Of a DNA stretch of 64,000 nucleotides, positions 63,273 through 64,000 are shown piece after piece (position 1 is the first letter of the stretch; the number at the start of each line of letters is the position of its first letter). The notes under the pieces were generated by a model. It was not told where the DNA came from. It was given only the letters and a program-made list of their open reading frames with translations, and searched no databases. A program made the translations under genes and the position numbers. The stretch spans positions 1-64,000 of IMG/VR virus record IMGVR_UViG_3300037189_024986; one strand, 5' to 3'. Source of the DNA: a virus.

Positions 63273-63600
63273 GAGGATGTTTCTTTCCAGTTCTCTGTTC
63301 GTATTTCAATTCTGCATTTCTACGCATTTCATCTTGACCAGAGTTGCCTCCTCTTTTTTCAGAAAGCTCTGCGCTTTTATCCCACAATTGTCCTAAAGAA
63401 TAATTTTTTTGCCTAGTCTTTCTTACAAAGTCATTTGGGTCGGTTAAACTTAACTGTGTATCTATTGAAGCCTGTGGTTTACAAAATTCTCTTTGCCATT
63501 TTACACCTTTTTCGTCTATATAAATATGTTCATCGCTCATAGCTTGAACGACTTCTATGATTTTTCCATTTTCTGGATGAGAGAATGTATAAATAGGCAT
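63241..63600 (-). CDS. FmdB-like small protein without zinc cysteines
   Basis: This 119-residue protein begins with MPIYTFSHPENGKIIEVVQAMSD-like residues. This resembles the start of FmdB/CxxC_CxxC_SSSS-type small proteins (MPxYxFxC..CG..FE), but the cysteine pairs are absent. The rest is Gln/Lys/Glu-rich and helical (DEMRRNAELKYEQRTG). Such proteins are frequent in phages with no known function. It ends within the SET gene by 32 bases, so the two may be translated together. Confidence 0.5.
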   Translation of the reverse strand: MPIYTFSHPENGKIIEVVQAMSDEHIYIDEKGVKWQREFCKPQASIDTQLSLTDPNDFVRKTRQKNYSLGQLWDKSAELSEKRGGNSGQDEMRRNAELKYEQRTGKKHPHAKKQTDFLI

Positions 63601-63603
63601 ATC

Positions 63604-64000
63604 TTAAATAGTTATATCAAAATTATCTGAAATTGGTACGCGAGACGCAATGAATAAAGCCCTTGATTTTTCCTTTATTGGAATAGAAAAACAATTTACA
63701 AAACCTTTTATACCCATAGCTTTTTTAAAGTCAATAAATTCTTCTTCATTACACGAGACTTCTCCACAAATAGATTTAACATTCTTTTCTATTAGCTTAG
63801 AATTTGTAAGGATTTCTCTTTCGGCATATCCTATATTTAATTTCATTATATCAATTTCTTCTCCATAGCAGTATTCTGTTAAAATAGTATCTAAGTTATG
63901 GCATTGACATGGATAATAATTTTCCTGTTCTTCTTTAATTAAACCAATGGAAGACAAGTCGAAATAGATATTATCAACAAATTCTGGAGTAGAAAATCTA
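63604..64000 (-). CDS. FkbM-type methyltransferase, C-terminal part, cut by the window edge
   Basis: The reading frame is open to the right edge, so the start lies beyond the window; the TTG at 63957 is probably internal. The visible part (about 131 residues) has LDTILTEYCYGEEIDIMKLNIGYAE followed by REILTNSKLIEKNVKSICGEV. This matches the DxL...IDxxKxDxEGxExxxLxGxxxxL...xExx pattern of FkbM methyltransferases, with the DVEG replaced by NIGY. The usual catalytic residues are therefore partly changed. As a possible sugar or peptide O-methyltransferase it would fit the glycan island. Confidence is limited by truncation and divergence. Confidence 0.5.
   Translation of the reverse strand, partial: RFSTPEFVDNIYFDLSSIGLIKEEQENYYPCQCHNLDTILTEYCYGEEIDIMKLNIGYAEREILTNSKLIEKNVKSICGEVSCNEEEFIDFKKAMGIKGFVNCFSIPIKEKSRALFIASRVPISDNFDITI

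Noticed and set aside
1-64000. Recoded stop codons, as in some large phages
   Set aside because: TAA, TGA and TAG all end well-supported genes (for example TGA at 1084, TAG at 4769), and no gene needs readthrough.
51139-64000. The glycan genes being host contamination or an assembly chimera
   Set aside because: They overlap or adjoin recombination genes on the same strand with the same packing and composition.
1-64000. tRNA genes, CRISPR arrays, insertion sequences
   Set aside because: No intergenic gap exceeds about 90 bases and no cloverleaf, direct-repeat array or transposase was seen.

Overview
The window is part of a large AT-rich (about one third G+C by eye) tailed double-stranded DNA phage genome. 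It carries a near-complete tail module, a phage replication and recombination module, and a large sugar and glycosyltransferase island. Genes are tightly packed, often with 4-base ATGA overlaps. TAA, TGA and TAG are all used as stops in the standard way. No head genes, terminase, lysis genes, integrase, tRNA or CRISPR array are visible. The host cannot be named from the sequence. A very long tape measure protein (2530 aa) and the absence of a recognisable sheath gene suggest a siphovirus with a long flexible tail, but this is inference.

Layout: 1-2186 (+) holds the end of a fibre gene, a LamG-type protein and a small secreted-looking protein. 2249-4771 (+) holds four small structural genes in the position of neck and tail-completion genes. 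4859-5764 (+) is the likely tail tube gene, closed by a strong UUCG terminator. 5861-7979 (+) holds three genes where tail assembly chaperones normally lie. 8036-15628 (+) is the tape measure gene, followed at 15647-27303 (+) by tail-tip, hub-like and fibre-like genes. 27304-31716 (-) is a small reversed block with a Rad52/DdrA-like candidate, two linked glycosyltransferase genes and a possible ssDNA-binding protein. 31764-41435 (+) holds two giant virion-type proteins of about 1600 aa each. From 64000 down to 41437 one long minus-strand block runs through the glycan genes (about 64-51 kb) and then the replication and recombination genes (about 51-41 kb).

The replication genes are a RecA-like recombinase, two PD-(D/E)XK-type nucleases, a DnaB helicase, a DnaG-like primase and a C-family DNA polymerase. 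The polymerase is split: a degenerate PHP domain is one gene, the catalytic part is another, and a DEDDh exonuclease gene lies between them. The glycan island encodes a GDP-mannose 4,6-dehydratase, two further SDR enzymes, an E1/RfbH-like PLP and iron-sulfur dehydrase, at least seven glycosyltransferases (GT2, GT4, GT8-, GT9-, GT10- and GT17-like), two methyltransferases, a radical SAM enzyme and a SET-domain protein. Together these could make and attach an unusual deoxysugar-containing glycan, either to the virion or to the host surface.

The most unusual items are the split polymerase with an intervening exonuclease, a GT9 glycosyltransferase that appears split across two genes with its first half fused to a GT4 enzyme, a hairpin that would bury the dnaB start codon, a recurring AGTGTAAT motif ahead of late genes, and a modular insert zone in the tape measure protein.
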